Shown here one piece after another: positions 7,905-16,441 of a stretch of DNA of 33,275 nt. The notes beneath the pieces were generated by a model. The model was not told the origin of the DNA and searched no databases. It saw nothing but the letters and a program-made list of their open reading frames with translations. Each line of letters opens with the position of its first letter. Within the stretch, counting starts at the first letter, position 1. A program made the translations under genes and the position numbers. Source of the stretch: Candidatus Jordarchaeia archaeon (GTDB lineage Archaea; Asgardarchaeota; Jordiarchaeia; Jordiarchaeales; Jordiarchaeaceae); assembly GCA_018383815.1 (NCBI GenBank), contig JAHAWU010000030.1:1-33275 (forward strand). The letters run 5' to 3'.

Positions 7905-8864
7905 TTAGAAATTTATAGCTCCACATCTGTTACATCTTTTAGAGCCCTTGAGTATATCCTGCCCACAGAATCTACATTTTGTTACTTGTGCTTGGAGTGC
8001 TATCCATACACGTTCCTGTGGTGTTGTTAAAAGCGTGTTTTCTAATTGCTTATTTATTTCCTCCACTTCTTCTTTTAATGTTTTCGTTTCGCCCAGTTTA
8101 CCTTCTTTTGCGATGGGGCTGGCATTAGCGTTTTTCTTTACAAGTACTCTTTCGATTGGGATTCTTTTAGTCTCCGCTTCTTTTTGGTATTTTGAAATAA
8201 TGGCTTCATGGCGGAGCGTCAAGAAGCGTTGCTTAACAACATCCTCGATAGGTCGATCTAGAATCACTATTCCCGATTCTAGAGCTGGCTTTTTAAAAAT
8301 TCTGGCGGTATCCAAATCCCACTTAATTAGTTTTTTCTCCTCTCTTGAGAGGTTATAAAAAGTTATTTTGGTTTCACCTACATTTCCATGAGGCTCAAAT
8401 ATTATGTAGCTTCCAAAAATTCCGAAGGAGTACTTTTTAATTTTGTCAATGGCTAACTCAATATATACCGTATTATATCTCATCCAACCTACAGGTATAC
8501 GCCCTACGAATCTTGAAGCTCTGTCCTGTGAATAGAACTCTGAGGTTATAATCAGACGTGACTCAGAAATAAAGAGTTTAGCGGGAAACCCTTTAAAAAA
8601 CTTTAGATTACTCCTCCCATCAATTTCCTTCTGCCAATCAATATTAAGTCTCACACTGTGTCTACTAAGCAGTTTATCATCCTCGAAGGCGGTTAGAGGT
8701 AATTCAATCCTTCTTTCTATAGCTCGTTTTTCTACGGCCTCCTTCCTGTTATTGACAGATTGTTTTAGCGCAATCATGCAATATACCACCAATATCAGGA
8801 GCACTAAGTAAAGGATGACTTCCTCCAAGGTGTCAACCCCTACTCCTGGAACTGGAAACTCCAA
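7905..8864 (-). CDS. Hypothetical membrane-anchored protein with C-terminal zinc ribbon
   Basis: 319 residues, no named family. Order of parts: one N-terminal transmembrane helix (about residues 15-34, VILYLVLLILVVYCMIAL), a basic stretch, a central beta-rich domain of about 100 residues (LFISESRLIITSEF ... GSYIIFEPHG ... ETKITFYNLS) that resembles PH/GRAM-like folds, a charged helical linker (about 215-285), and a zinc ribbon CRFCGQDI-CNRCGAINF. The orientation would put the domains in the cytoplasm. The start is uncertain: TTG 8864 is the furthest possible, and another TTG at residue 13 is closer to a G-rich element. The fold assignment is inference. Confidence 0.7.
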   Translation of the reverse strand: MEFPVPGVGVDTLEEVILYLVLLILVVYCMIALKQSVNNRKEAVEKRAIERRIELPLTAFEDDKLLSRHSVRLNIDWQKEIDGRSNLKFFKGFPAKLFISESRLIITSEFYSQDRASRFVGRIPVGWMRYNTVYIELAIDKIKKYSFGIFGSYIIFEPHGNVGETKITFYNLSREEKKLIKWDLDTARIFKKPALESGIVILDRPIEDVVKQRFLTLRHEAIISKYQKEAETKRIPIERVLVKKNANASPIAKEGKLGETKTLKEEVEEINKQLENTLLTTPQERVWIALQAQVTKCRFCGQDILKGSKRCNRCGAINF

Positions 8865-9252
8865 TCCAAGCAGTAGTGCCCAGTCTCAATTCCTCAGCCA
8901 GCTGGTTTATATAAACTATTTTTAATATTTAAATATTATCTCTAAAGGCAAAATCACATTTTTCTCAGCATCTACTATTGTGGGGTGTTGTTTTGTGACT
9001 TTTCCTCGCCTTCTACGCCTTAAATTTGCATTTTCCCCTCTTTAAACGCCGATTCTGGGACCTAAACCCAGAAATTTCCAAACAAACATGCACTAATCCA
9101 CAGTAAGTGACTCCAGTTAATAGTGTCGTGATAAAAAAACCACTTATTTTAACAAAACCCCTTTTTTATACTCCTGTTTACCTTTGTATAGGTTCTGCAA
9201 ACTGATAGGAAGTTCCAGCTTATTGCCAGATTGCCCTTTACACAAATGATAA
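8865..9252. other. Non-coding stretch, nothing recognised
   Basis: About 390 nt between two minus-strand genes. It contains A/T-rich runs around 8920-8940 that may hold the promoter of the 7905-8864 gene, but no frame, RNA gene or convincing hairpin. Confidence 0.4.
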
Positions 9253-9714
9253 TCATTCCTTTAAGCCCAGATAGTTTAGCAGTCTACCGAAACCCAGTAG
9301 TGCTTCCTTCCTTGTTTTATCCATTATCTCCTCGTCAAACTTCATAACTGTTTCAGATATTATTTCTAATAGATCGTTCACTAGTTTTTGCCTCCATTTG
9401 GAGGAACTGTCTAAATGTTCTTCTATTATTTTGAAGAATAACTTTGGTTTTTTAATGAAAATTTCTTCAACCCCCTCATGGATGTATGTGATTTCCAGCT
9501 TTTCTTGATGCTTCTGGATTAGATGCTGTATTATGCGTTGCCCCCATTCAGGCTTTCTGTGGCAAATGAATTTTAACAGGCTACTTCTAACAACTTTGCT
9601 TTCTTGGGCTGTGCTGTCAAAGCATTCAATTATTTTGGACTCATTTTTTTCTAAAAAATCTATTAATTCTACTCCGTAGAACTCAGCCTTATTTGCTTTT
9701 TCAGATTCAACCAT
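9253..9714 (-). CDS. Hypothetical all-helical protein
   Basis: 153 residues, not recognised. It is composed of amphipathic helices (VELIDFLEKNESKIIECF, SSLLKFICHRKPEWGQRIIQ, WRQKLVNDLLEIISETVMKF, EALLGFGRLLNYLG) with no glycine-rich loops, signal or membrane segment. A HEAT-like or other helical-repeat fold is possible. ATG 9714 is chosen because GGTGGTGAT stands just upstream and the preceding 21 codons look untranslated. Its leader shares an exact 13-nt sequence (GGTGATTATTATG, including the start codon) with the gene at 17551-17847. Confidence 0.7.
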   Translation of the reverse strand: MVESEKANKAEFYGVELIDFLEKNESKIIECFDSTAQESKVVRSSLLKFICHRKPEWGQRIIQHLIQKHQEKLEITYIHEGVEEIFIKKPKLFFKIIEEHLDSSSKWRQKLVNDLLEIISETVMKFDEEIMDKTRKEALLGFGRLLNYLGLKE

Positions 9715-10008
9715 AATAATCACCACCAATATTTTAGATATTTTATTCCACCCATCTAAAGCATAAAATCCCAACACATTTAGCTAATTACAATTAACGC
9801 ACGATTTTTATAAATTTGGGAAGTGTTAGAACTTTAAAAACTAGAGACTCACATATCTCTATAAGGTGTCAGTTGTGTTAATTTGAGAAATGTGCCTGTG
9901 AAAATGTCAATATACCTCTCAAAAAATTCCTTAAATTAGTGGAGTTTTTAAGATAGATTCAGATATAAATAGTACCCCCCTTCCAAGAGTTCTTGCTTAG
10001 GGTCTAGT
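9715..10008. other. Intergenic region with divergent promoter-like elements
   Basis: A minus-strand TATA-like TTTATAAAAA at about 9806-9815 could serve the 9253-9714 gene, with a leader of about 70 nt. On the plus strand, AGATATAAATAG at 9961-9972 could start a short transcript near 9990-9998. No frame is seen. Confidence 0.4.
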
Positions 10009-10069
10009 AAGGAGCCAGGTAGTGTGAACCGCATCCACCCCCCTGTTTTTTCTTTTTTCCTGGCTCCTT
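9990..10069 (+). ncRNA. Possible small structured RNA with an 11-bp inverted repeat
   Basis: AAGGAGCCAGG (10009-10019) is the exact reverse complement of CCTGGCTCCTT (10059-10069). The 39-nt interval ends in a T-rich run (10045-10057). A TATA-like element lies at 9961-9972, so a transcript starting near 9990 would run through this element. It may be a small RNA or a bidirectional terminator; no RNA family is recognised. Confidence 0.3.
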
Positions 10070-10205
10070 CTCCCCTCCCTTTTTAAGTCAGCAAATTAAG
10101 ATATTTCAATTCTTAACTAGTTTATTTGCTATGAAAAATCTTGGAAGGCTTTTCATACTTTGTCTAAGAAGCGTAGCTTATGTAGGTTTTTTAAAAGCGA
10201 TATTT

Positions 10206-10484
10206 TTATCGATACCTAATACTAAAATTTTTAAACTCGCCGGTATAGTCTTCGAAGGTAACTTTTATGTCGGTCACTTTAGCAGATGGGGGCCCCTGCT
10301 TGCAAAATTTAATCATTTCTTCGACTTTTTCTTTCTCTCCTTCGAATACGGCTTCTACTCTTCCATCGCTGAGGTTTCTCACCCATCCCGTTACTCCCCT
10401 ACTATCAGCTTCATCTTTTGTGTACGATCTAAAAAAGACGCCCTGCACTCTTCCGCTGATAAATACATGGGCTCTAACTTTCAT
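10206..10484 (-). CDS. acyP: Acylphosphatase
   Basis: 92-residue small enzyme that hydrolyses carboxyl-phosphate bonds in acyl phosphates. The signature SGRVQGVFFRSYT contains the phosphate-binding Arg, and GWVRNLSDGRVEAVFEG carries the catalytic Asn; both are intact and the length is typical. ATG 10484 is preferred because GGTGAT lies 5 nt upstream; ATG 10490 immediately abuts that element. It is a single-gene unit, and its neighbours do not suggest a specific partner. Confidence 0.93.
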   Translation of the reverse strand: MKVRAHVFISGRVQGVFFRSYTKDEADSRGVTGWVRNLSDGRVEAVFEGEKEKVEEMIKFCKQGPPSAKVTDIKVTFEDYTGEFKNFSIRYR

Positions 10485-10675
10485 ACTCATCACCGTCGGG
10501 GTAAACAAGAAGCTTTTTTGATATGTTTGAATAATCAATTATAAATTTTAAACATGTATTGGATTTATTTCTAACTGTTTTACTATCTTCTTTGTGATAC
10601 TTTTGTTCTGGTTTCTATTCTTGCTTTTTTCTATTTTTTTCAAGTATTTTCTCAAAATTCTTAGATAAAATCTTT

Positions 10676-10685
10676 TTTATATATG
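10676..10685 (+). promoter_or_regulatory. TATA box of the ribbon-helix-helix gene
   Basis: TTTTATATAT about 22-29 nt upstream of ATG 10705. The expected transcription start coincides with the start codon, so the mRNA is probably leaderless; no Shine-Dalgarno is present. Confidence 0.55.
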
Positions 10686-10704
10686 TTAGCTCTTAATATT
10701 CATT

Positions 10705-10899
10705 ATGAAACCAATATCTGTCAAGCTTCCTATAGAATATATAGAGGGTTTAGAAACATTAGTGAGAAACGGCTACTATGCAAACCTTCGCGAAGCGATA
10801 AGATTTGCTATTCGAGACCTTTTGGTAAAGGAGGGGTACCCCGAGTTCAATCAAGGGATAAAACGAGGGCGGGCTTATGCTCAAACACCCCTTGTATAG
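10705..10899 (+). CDS. Ribbon-helix-helix (CopG/Arc-type) DNA-binding protein
   Basis: 64 residues. The N-terminal beta strand PISVKLPIEYIEGLETLV, followed by GYYANLREAIRFAIRDLLVKEG, is the standard RHH pattern: a basic/polar strand that inserts in the DNA groove, then two helices, working as a dimer. The tail after residue 45 is short and basic. Family members are transcription repressors or antitoxins. No toxin gene is adjacent; the next gene is aroD, 166 nt downstream with its own TATA box, so a link to aromatic synthesis is only a possibility. Confidence 0.8.
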   Translation: MKPISVKLPIEYIEGLETLVRNGYYANLREAIRFAIRDLLVKEGYPEFNQGIKRGRAYAQTPLV

Positions 10900-11008
10900 C
10901 CGTGAAGACAACCCTATCTCCAGAAGATACTCTAGCGACTAGGGTTCAAAATAAATAAGTTCTAGAAAAATTTTTGCTCTTTTTCAAAGTATTTAGTAGT
11001 TATATTGA

Positions 11009-11020
11009 AAAATATAAATG
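11009..11020 (+). promoter_or_regulatory. TATA box of the aroD operon
   Basis: AAAATATAAATG about 46 nt before the aroD start; transcription would begin near 11040-11046. It is the clearest promoter ahead of the seven-gene aromatic cluster. Confidence 0.5.
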
Positions 11021-11065
11021 GTTGTGTTAATCACAGAGCGCTTTTAGCATAGTTGGTGTATCCTA

Positions 11066-11764
11066 GTGGTTTCAATATGTGTTCCTGTAGCGGCTGAAAA
11101 TCCGGAAATATTACTGGAAAAGATTACTTCGACTGCGGAAAAGGCTCCTGATTTCATTGAGGTTAGAGTAGATTATCTTAAAGACCTGAATATTGACTTT
11201 TTAGAACTAGTCTCTAAAATATCCATTCCACTAATATTAACTGTGAGGAAAAAGAGTGAAGGAGGATTGTTTAAATTCGGAGAGAAGAAGAGGACTGAGA
11301 TTTTAGAAAAATGTATTGAAGCTAAACCGAGATTTGTAGATTTAGAGTTAAGTACAAGTAGATCCTCCTTAGGGCGGTTGTTAAAAACTGCAGAGCACAA
11401 TTCAGTGGGCGTCATCCTATCGTTTCATTCATTTAAAAACACGCCTAAAAGGGAAAAACTGGTAGAGAAAATCCGTCAAGCAGCCCAAATGGGAGTAGAC
11501 CTGGTGAAAATCGTGACTTTCGCTAGGGAGATAAAAGATAACCTCACCACACTTTCCCTCCCTCAAGAGGCCCATGATTTGGGAATCAAGATAATCTCAT
11601 TTTGCATGGGAGAAAAAGGTATAATCTCCAGGGTTTTATGTCCCTTCTTCGGCTCTTATCTAACTTATGCTTCACTAGAAACAAGTACTGCTCCGGGCCA
11701 AATAGATTTAGAGGTTATGAGAAAAATACACAAGATTTTCTATTCCCTTATGAAGTTTAACTAG
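11066..11764 (+). CDS. aroD: 3-Dehydroquinate dehydratase, type I
   Basis: 232 residues. It converts 3-dehydroquinate to 3-dehydroshikimate through a lysine Schiff base. Recognisable elements are EVRVDYL (substrate-binding Glu/Arg), ILTVRKKSEGG, SFHSF with the catalytic His, LVKIVTFA with the Schiff-base Lys, and the C-terminal TAPGQIDLEVM motif. The length fits the archaeal type I enzyme. It starts at GTG 11066, with GGTG a few bases upstream. It is the first gene of the cluster and is followed by aroE after 51 nt. Its substrate comes from the DHQ synthase II encoded at 21647-22723. Confidence 0.95.
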   Translation: MVSICVPVAAENPEILLEKITSTAEKAPDFIEVRVDYLKDLNIDFLELVSKISIPLILTVRKKSEGGLFKFGEKKRTEILEKCIEAKPRFVDLELSTSRSSLGRLLKTAEHNSVGVILSFHSFKNTPKREKLVEKIRQAAQMGVDLVKIVTFAREIKDNLTTLSLPQEAHDLGIKIISFCMGEKGIISRVLCPFFGSYLTYASLETSTAPGQIDLEVMRKIHKIFYSLMKFN

Positions 11765-11815
11765 CCAATGTTCTAAATGTTGCTAGATAAAAGTATAAAA
11801 TTGGAGGCTCATAAG

Positions 11816-12667
11816 ATGTGGAGCGGCACCAAAGTTATCTGCGTGATTGGTGATCCTATTGATCACTCATTATCCCCCAGAATGCACAATGCTGCCTTCA
11901 AACACTTGGGTCTTAACTACGTGTATGTTCCCTTTAGGGTTCTGAAAGCAGATTTGAAATATGCTGTGAGAGGGATAAGGGCCTTGAACATAAGGGGATT
12001 TAATGTCACAATTCCGCATAAGGTTTCGATAATGAAGTTTTTAGATGATGTTGACTCCACAGCCCTGAAAATAGGTTCAGTTAATACAGTGGTAAATGAG
12101 GATGGGAAACTCTTGGGATATAATACTGACGGCCTGGGTTTTTCAGAAGCTTTAAGAGAAGAGGGAGTAAACCCTGAAGGTAAAAAAGTAGTACTTATCG
12201 GGGCTGGAGGGGCTTCGAGAGCTGTCTCTTTTTACCTTGCTGGTGTGTGTTCAAAATTAACTATCTTGAACCGTACAAGGAGTAAGGCTTTAAAGCTGGC
12301 TAGAGAATTAACAAGCCTTGGTTACAAAGTTTATGGAAAAGGTTTAACAACAAAATCCTTGGAGAAGGAGATAGCTGATTGTGACTTGCTAGTTAACACG
12401 ACTTCTGTGGGTATGTATCCTAATGTGGGCGAGTCGCCTGTCCCGAGAAATTTCTTGCGCAAGGATTTGGTGGTTTTTGATATTGTTTACAATCCTTTAG
12501 AAACCTTGCTTTTAAGTTATGCTCGGGAAATCGGCGCAAAGGCTGTGGATGGAGTTGGGATGCTAGTCAATCAAGGTGCAATTGGTTTTAAAATGTGGAC
12601 AGGGGTCGAGGCCCCTAAAGACGTTATGAGAAGAGTGGTAATTGATAGTTTGCGTGGAAGGGATTAA
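11816..12667 (+). CDS. aroE: Shikimate dehydrogenase
   Basis: 283 residues, NADP-dependent reduction of 3-dehydroshikimate to shikimate. Motifs: GDPIDHSLSPRMHNAAF at the substrate site, FNVTIPHK with the catalytic Lys, NTDGLGF with the catalytic Asp, the GAGGASRA dinucleotide loop followed by NRTRSKA (Arg preferring NADP), and a C-terminal GVGMLVNQGAIGF. I use ATG 11816 because TTGGAGG (11801-11807) is ideally spaced; the earlier ATG 11777 has no ribosome site. The next gene starts 3 nt after the stop. Confidence 0.96.
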   Translation: MWSGTKVICVIGDPIDHSLSPRMHNAAFKHLGLNYVYVPFRVLKADLKYAVRGIRALNIRGFNVTIPHKVSIMKFLDDVDSTALKIGSVNTVVNEDGKLLGYNTDGLGFSEALREEGVNPEGKKVVLIGAGGASRAVSFYLAGVCSKLTILNRTRSKALKLARELTSLGYKVYGKGLTTKSLEKEIADCDLLVNTTSVGMYPNVGESPVPRNFLRKDLVVFDIVYNPLETLLLSYAREIGAKAVDGVGMLVNQGAIGFKMWTGVEAPKDVMRRVVIDSLRGRD

Positions 12668-12670
12668 AGA

Positions 12671-13531
12671 TTGAAAGGTAGAGCTTTAGCTTTCGGAGCG
12701 GGAACAGTTGTAAATGCTATTGCCACTGGTTTTGGCGCTGCTTTTGGAATCGCTCTTTGGACAAAGGCAGAAGTGGAGCTTTTGGATGAACCCGGATTTT
12801 TCGAGGGAAAAATTCTAAATGAGCCCTCCGAGAATACTAGGCTAATATGTACCACTGTTAAACATGTCTTGAATCACTTCAAACTGAGCCGGGAATATGG
12901 TGCTCGAGTGATTACTGATTCCATAATTCCCATCTCTAAGGGGCTTAAGAGTAGTAGTGTAGCCGCTAACGCAGTTGCCTTAGCCACTGTCGCAGCTCTG
13001 AAAGAAAACTTGGAGGATCTGGAAATCATTCGTATAGGCGTTGAGGCAGCTTTAGAGTCGGGAGTAACTATCACGGGAGCTTTTGACGACGCTTGTGCAT
13101 CATATTTTGGTGGGTATGTAGTCACAGATAATTTAAAGAGAATATTGATTAGTAGACAGCAACTTAAGGAAGATTTGACAGTAATGATTCAGGTGCCACC
13201 TAGAAAGAGCCACAGAGAGGGTAATATTAAAAGAATGAAATCCATCAAAAACTATGTAGAACACGTTTTTAACCTCGCTCTGAATGGAGAATACAAAACT
13301 GCAATAACTCTAAACGGTCTGCTCTACTCTGCAGCCTTGGGTTACGACACCGAAGCTACAGTCAGAGCCCTTGAAGCTGGAGCGGTTTCAGCGGGATTAA
13401 CAGGAACTGGGCCAGCGACAATTGCGCTATGCCCTAGAGACGTTTGTGACGATATCGAAACTTCCTGGAAAGAGTTAGAAGGTAGAATTATTCGCACCGA
13501 ATTTAATAACGAAAAGGCCAAAGTAATCTAG
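12671..13531 (+). CDS. aroK: Shikimate kinase, archaeal GHMP-kinase type
   Basis: 286 residues. It phosphorylates shikimate at O3. This is the archaeal enzyme unrelated to bacterial AroK. The ATP-binding loop PISKGLKSSSVAANAVALA is the GHMP motif 2, GAGTVVNAIATGFGAAFGI is the N-terminal block, and LTGTGPATIAL near residues 250-260 is motif 3. It starts at TTG 12671, 3 nt after the aroE stop, with GGAAGGGA inside the aroE end as ribosome site, so translational coupling is likely. Confidence 0.94.
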   Translation: MKGRALAFGAGTVVNAIATGFGAAFGIALWTKAEVELLDEPGFFEGKILNEPSENTRLICTTVKHVLNHFKLSREYGARVITDSIIPISKGLKSSSVAANAVALATVAALKENLEDLEIIRIGVEAALESGVTITGAFDDACASYFGGYVVTDNLKRILISRQQLKEDLTVMIQVPPRKSHREGNIKRMKSIKNYVEHVFNLALNGEYKTAITLNGLLYSAALGYDTEATVRALEAGAVSAGLTGTGPATIALCPRDVCDDIETSWKELEGRIIRTEFNNEKAKVI

Positions 13532-13544
13532 AGAGGTAATTCTC

Positions 13545-14843
13545 ATGAATCTAGTAGTTAATGGTGGAGGTAGTCTGCAAGGAGCTGTTTCTGCGCCTCC
13601 CTCGAAAAGTTATACTCACAGAGCTTTTATTATATCAACTCTTGCTGAAGGGAAGTCTAAAATTTTTGAGCCCTTAATTAGTAGAGATACTCTCGCATCC
13701 ATAAGGGCTTGTGAAGCCTTAGGCGCGGTTATTGAGAGGAGAAGCGAAAAGGTGTGGTGCGTTTCCGGCTCTCCGTCACCCAAAACACCAGAAGATGTTA
13801 TAAATGTTGATAATTCAGGAACCACAATTCGTATTATGACTGCTGTCTCCTCCTTAGCTCCAGGATTCACTGTACTTACAGGCGACGCCTCAATCAGGCA
13901 GAGGCCAATGGGCCCACTTATTAAATCTTTGGGAGATTTGGGAGTGAGATGTTTTTCTACAAAGGGTGATGACAAACCTCCTATTGTGGTGGAGGGTGGA
14001 GGTATTAAAGGAGGAAAAACAAATATTCCTGGACATATCAGCTCCCAATTTATTTCAGCTCTACTTATTGCCTGTCCTTTAGCTAAAAACGAAACAAGAA
14101 TAAGTTTTACCTCCGAACTAAAATCAGAGCCCTATCTTGAAATGACCATGGAGGTTCTAAGCCTTTTCAAGGGAAATATAAAATACTTACCAAATATTGG
14201 TGTGGTTATACCCCCAAAACAGACATACTCACCAGCCAGCGTTAGGATTCCCGGGGACTTCTCTTCGGCTGCATTTATTCTTTCAGCCGCGGCTATAACT
14301 GATTCCGATGTAAAAATCCATAATTTGGATATGGGTTCCAAGCAGGGCGATAAGAAAATTGTCGATATACTTATCAAAATGGGTGCTGAGGTCGAATTGG
14401 GAGAAAATTATGTTAGGATAATTGGAGGTCATAAACTAAAGGGCATCTCCTTTGATTGTGGCAATAACCCTGATTTGCTGCCCATTCTTGCTGTTTTAGG
14501 GTCAGTTGCAGAAGGTAAAACCGATATCTTTAATGCACAACATGTTCGTTACAAGGAGAGCGATCGCGTATCTGCCATGGCTAAAGAACTATCCAAAATG
14601 GGCATTCGCATAGATGAAAAGATAGATGGTCTTACAATCCATGGTGGGAAATTAAAAGGGGCTCATGTTGAAACTTATAATGACCATAGGATACTCATGG
14701 CTCTTGCAGTAGCTGCTTTAGCGGCAGAAGGGGAAACTATTATTTCAGGAGTGGAGTCTGTAGATGTTTCTTACCCCTCCTTTCTTGAAGATATGAATTT
14801 CCTAGGTGCGAGTTTTAGGAGAATGAATAAAAATGCCGGGTAA
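13545..14843 (+). CDS. aroA: 3-Phosphoshikimate 1-carboxyvinyltransferase (EPSP synthase)
   Basis: 432 residues. It joins shikimate-3-phosphate and phosphoenolpyruvate to form EPSP. Seen: PPSKSYTHRAFI (S3P-binding Lys/Ser/Arg), DNSGTTIRIMTAV, GDASIRQRPMGPLI, SSQFISALLIA, the basic KESDRVSAMAKEL and YNDHRILMALAVAAL near the C-terminus. All regions of the two-domain fold are present. Ribosome site GAGAGGT lies upstream of ATG 13545. It overlaps aroC by 11 nt, so the two are translated as a coupled pair. Confidence 0.97.
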   Translation: MNLVVNGGGSLQGAVSAPPSKSYTHRAFIISTLAEGKSKIFEPLISRDTLASIRACEALGAVIERRSEKVWCVSGSPSPKTPEDVINVDNSGTTIRIMTAVSSLAPGFTVLTGDASIRQRPMGPLIKSLGDLGVRCFSTKGDDKPPIVVEGGGIKGGKTNIPGHISSQFISALLIACPLAKNETRISFTSELKSEPYLEMTMEVLSLFKGNIKYLPNIGVVIPPKQTYSPASVRIPGDFSSAAFILSAAAITDSDVKIHNLDMGSKQGDKKIVDILIKMGAEVELGENYVRIIGGHKLKGISFDCGNNPDLLPILAVLGSVAEGKTDIFNAQHVRYKESDRVSAMAKELSKMGIRIDEKIDGLTIHGGKLKGAHVETYNDHRILMALAVAALAAEGETIISGVESVDVSYPSFLEDMNFLGASFRRMNKNAG

Positions 14844-15945
14844 TATATTTGGTGAAAGGTTTGTTTTAGTGTCATTTGGCGAAAGTCATGGGAGATGTGT
14901 GGGCGCCGTTATAGACGGGTGCCCCGCAGGACTAAAGCTTTCCGAGAAAGATATACAGAGAGAGTTGGATAGACGAAAACCTGGACAAAGCGGGATAACC
15001 ACTACTCGAAGTGAGGCCGACGAAGTTGAAATCCTCTCTGGATTATTTGAGGGGTATACTACAGGCGCTCCAATATGTATGGTTGTTTGGAATAAGGATG
15101 TAGATTCTACAAAATATGAAACTGTTAAGTATGAACCACGACCTGGGCATGCCGACTACACCGCGTTTGTCAGATATGGCGGTTTCAATGATCCTCGGGG
15201 GGGAGGAAGACTATCAGGGAGAACTACAATCTCTTATATTATGGGAGGCACTGTAGCTAAAAAATTGCTCCGGGAAACTCTTAATGTTGAAATTCTGGCG
15301 CACACCACTGAAATCGGAGGAGTAAAGGCGGAAAGTAAATCATTAGAGGAAATAAGACAAGCTGACAGTAATCCCGTGAGGTGTGCTGACACCGAAGCAG
15401 CAAAGCAAATGATAGCACGCATAAATGAGGCGCAGAAACAAAAAGATAGTGTAGGAGGAACTATTCAATGCATAGCATTAAACGTCCCAGCGGGATTGGG
15501 CGACCCTGTTTTCAACACTCTTGAAGGTGACATAAGCAAGGCACTCTACTCTATACCCGCAGTTAAAAGCGTCGAGTTCGGAAGCGGAGTAGACTCAGCT
15601 AAAATGACTGGTTCCCAGCACAACGATCCCTTTGTTCTGCGTGAGGGCAAAATAATTACACTTTCAAACTATGCGGGAGGAATTCTGGGTGGAATAAGCA
15701 ATGGAATGCCCATAACCTGTAGAGTTACCATAAAGCCCACGCCATCAATCCGCAAAAAGCAGCAAACAGTAAATCTGTTAAGTATGAAGGAAACCACAAT
15801 AGAAGTCGAGGGAAGACATGACCCTTGCATAGTGCCCAGAGCCATTCCCGTTGTGGAAGCAATGGTTGCAATGGTTATTCTGGATCACGCGATTTCAGCC
15901 AACCTTATTCCAAGAGTTTTAGGAAAAAAAAATTTGAGAGAATAA
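14833..15945 (+). CDS. aroC: Chorismate synthase
   Basis: 370 residues. It eliminates phosphate from EPSP to give chorismate with reduced FMN. Signatures: FGESHGRCVGAVIDGCPAG, RRKPGQSGITTTRSE, RPGHADYTAFVRYG, the GRTTISYIMGG block, GGILGGISNGMPI, KPTPSIRKKQQTV and EGRHDPCIVPRAIPVVEAM. Length and motifs are normal. It begins inside the end of aroA (AGGAGAATG upstream), and is followed by 185 nt before the chorismate mutase gene. Confidence 0.97.
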   Translation: MPGNIFGERFVLVSFGESHGRCVGAVIDGCPAGLKLSEKDIQRELDRRKPGQSGITTTRSEADEVEILSGLFEGYTTGAPICMVVWNKDVDSTKYETVKYEPRPGHADYTAFVRYGGFNDPRGGGRLSGRTTISYIMGGTVAKKLLRETLNVEILAHTTEIGGVKAESKSLEEIRQADSNPVRCADTEAAKQMIARINEAQKQKDSVGGTIQCIALNVPAGLGDPVFNTLEGDISKALYSIPAVKSVEFGSGVDSAKMTGSQHNDPFVLREGKIITLSNYAGGILGGISNGMPITCRVTIKPTPSIRKKQQTVNLLSMKETTIEVEGRHDPCIVPRAIPVVEAMVAMVILDHAISANLIPRVLGKKNLRE

Positions 15946-16130
15946 ACCGCCCGCAAGTTCCAGGTTCAAAATTACATATTTTATTCCGAATAGATGTAGC
16001 TAAAATAGTAAATGATTGTTTGTGGTGAGAATAACCCATAAAAGCTACCAGAAAGTTTTAAACAATAACCGCTTTACGAGAAAATTAAATCAGTAGATTA
16101 GTGGTGTGAAAGTTTTTTGAGGTAAACACT

Positions 16131-16400
16131 TTGGAGGACCTAGAAGCTCTGAGATTGAAAATCGTTGATGTTACAATTGAAATTTTAAAACTAGTAAAGA
16201 AACGCCTAGAACTAGCAAGAGAGGCAAAAAGAATAAAGGCACAAAAAGGGCTTCCCATAAAAGACGAATACGCTGAGAGGAGACTTCTATCCAAAGTGCT
16301 AGAGACCTGCGAAGAGCTAAATATTTTTCCTGAACTCGGCAAAGAGTTAACTAAACTGCTAATAAAATATTCAATAAAAATTCAGGAAGAAGACGAATAA
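16131..16400 (+). CDS. aroQ: Chorismate mutase, AroQ class
   Basis: 89 residues, all helical. It rearranges chorismate to prephenate. The pattern of an N-terminal helix with LRLKIVDVTIEILKLVKKR (Arg at the active site), ELAREAKRIKAQKGLPIKDEYAERRLL and a C-terminal helix is that of mono-functional archaeal AroQ. The start TTG 16131 is supported by GAGGT at 16119-16123, 7 nt upstream; no nearer ATG exists. It lies 41 nt upstream of the prephenate dehydrogenase gene, which uses its product. Confidence 0.9.
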   Translation: MEDLEALRLKIVDVTIEILKLVKKRLELAREAKRIKAQKGLPIKDEYAERRLLSKVLETCEELNIFPELGKELTKLLIKYSIKIQEEDE

Positions 16401-16441
16401 TTAAGTATAGACTACCACTCTGTGTAATAAGAGGGATAAGG

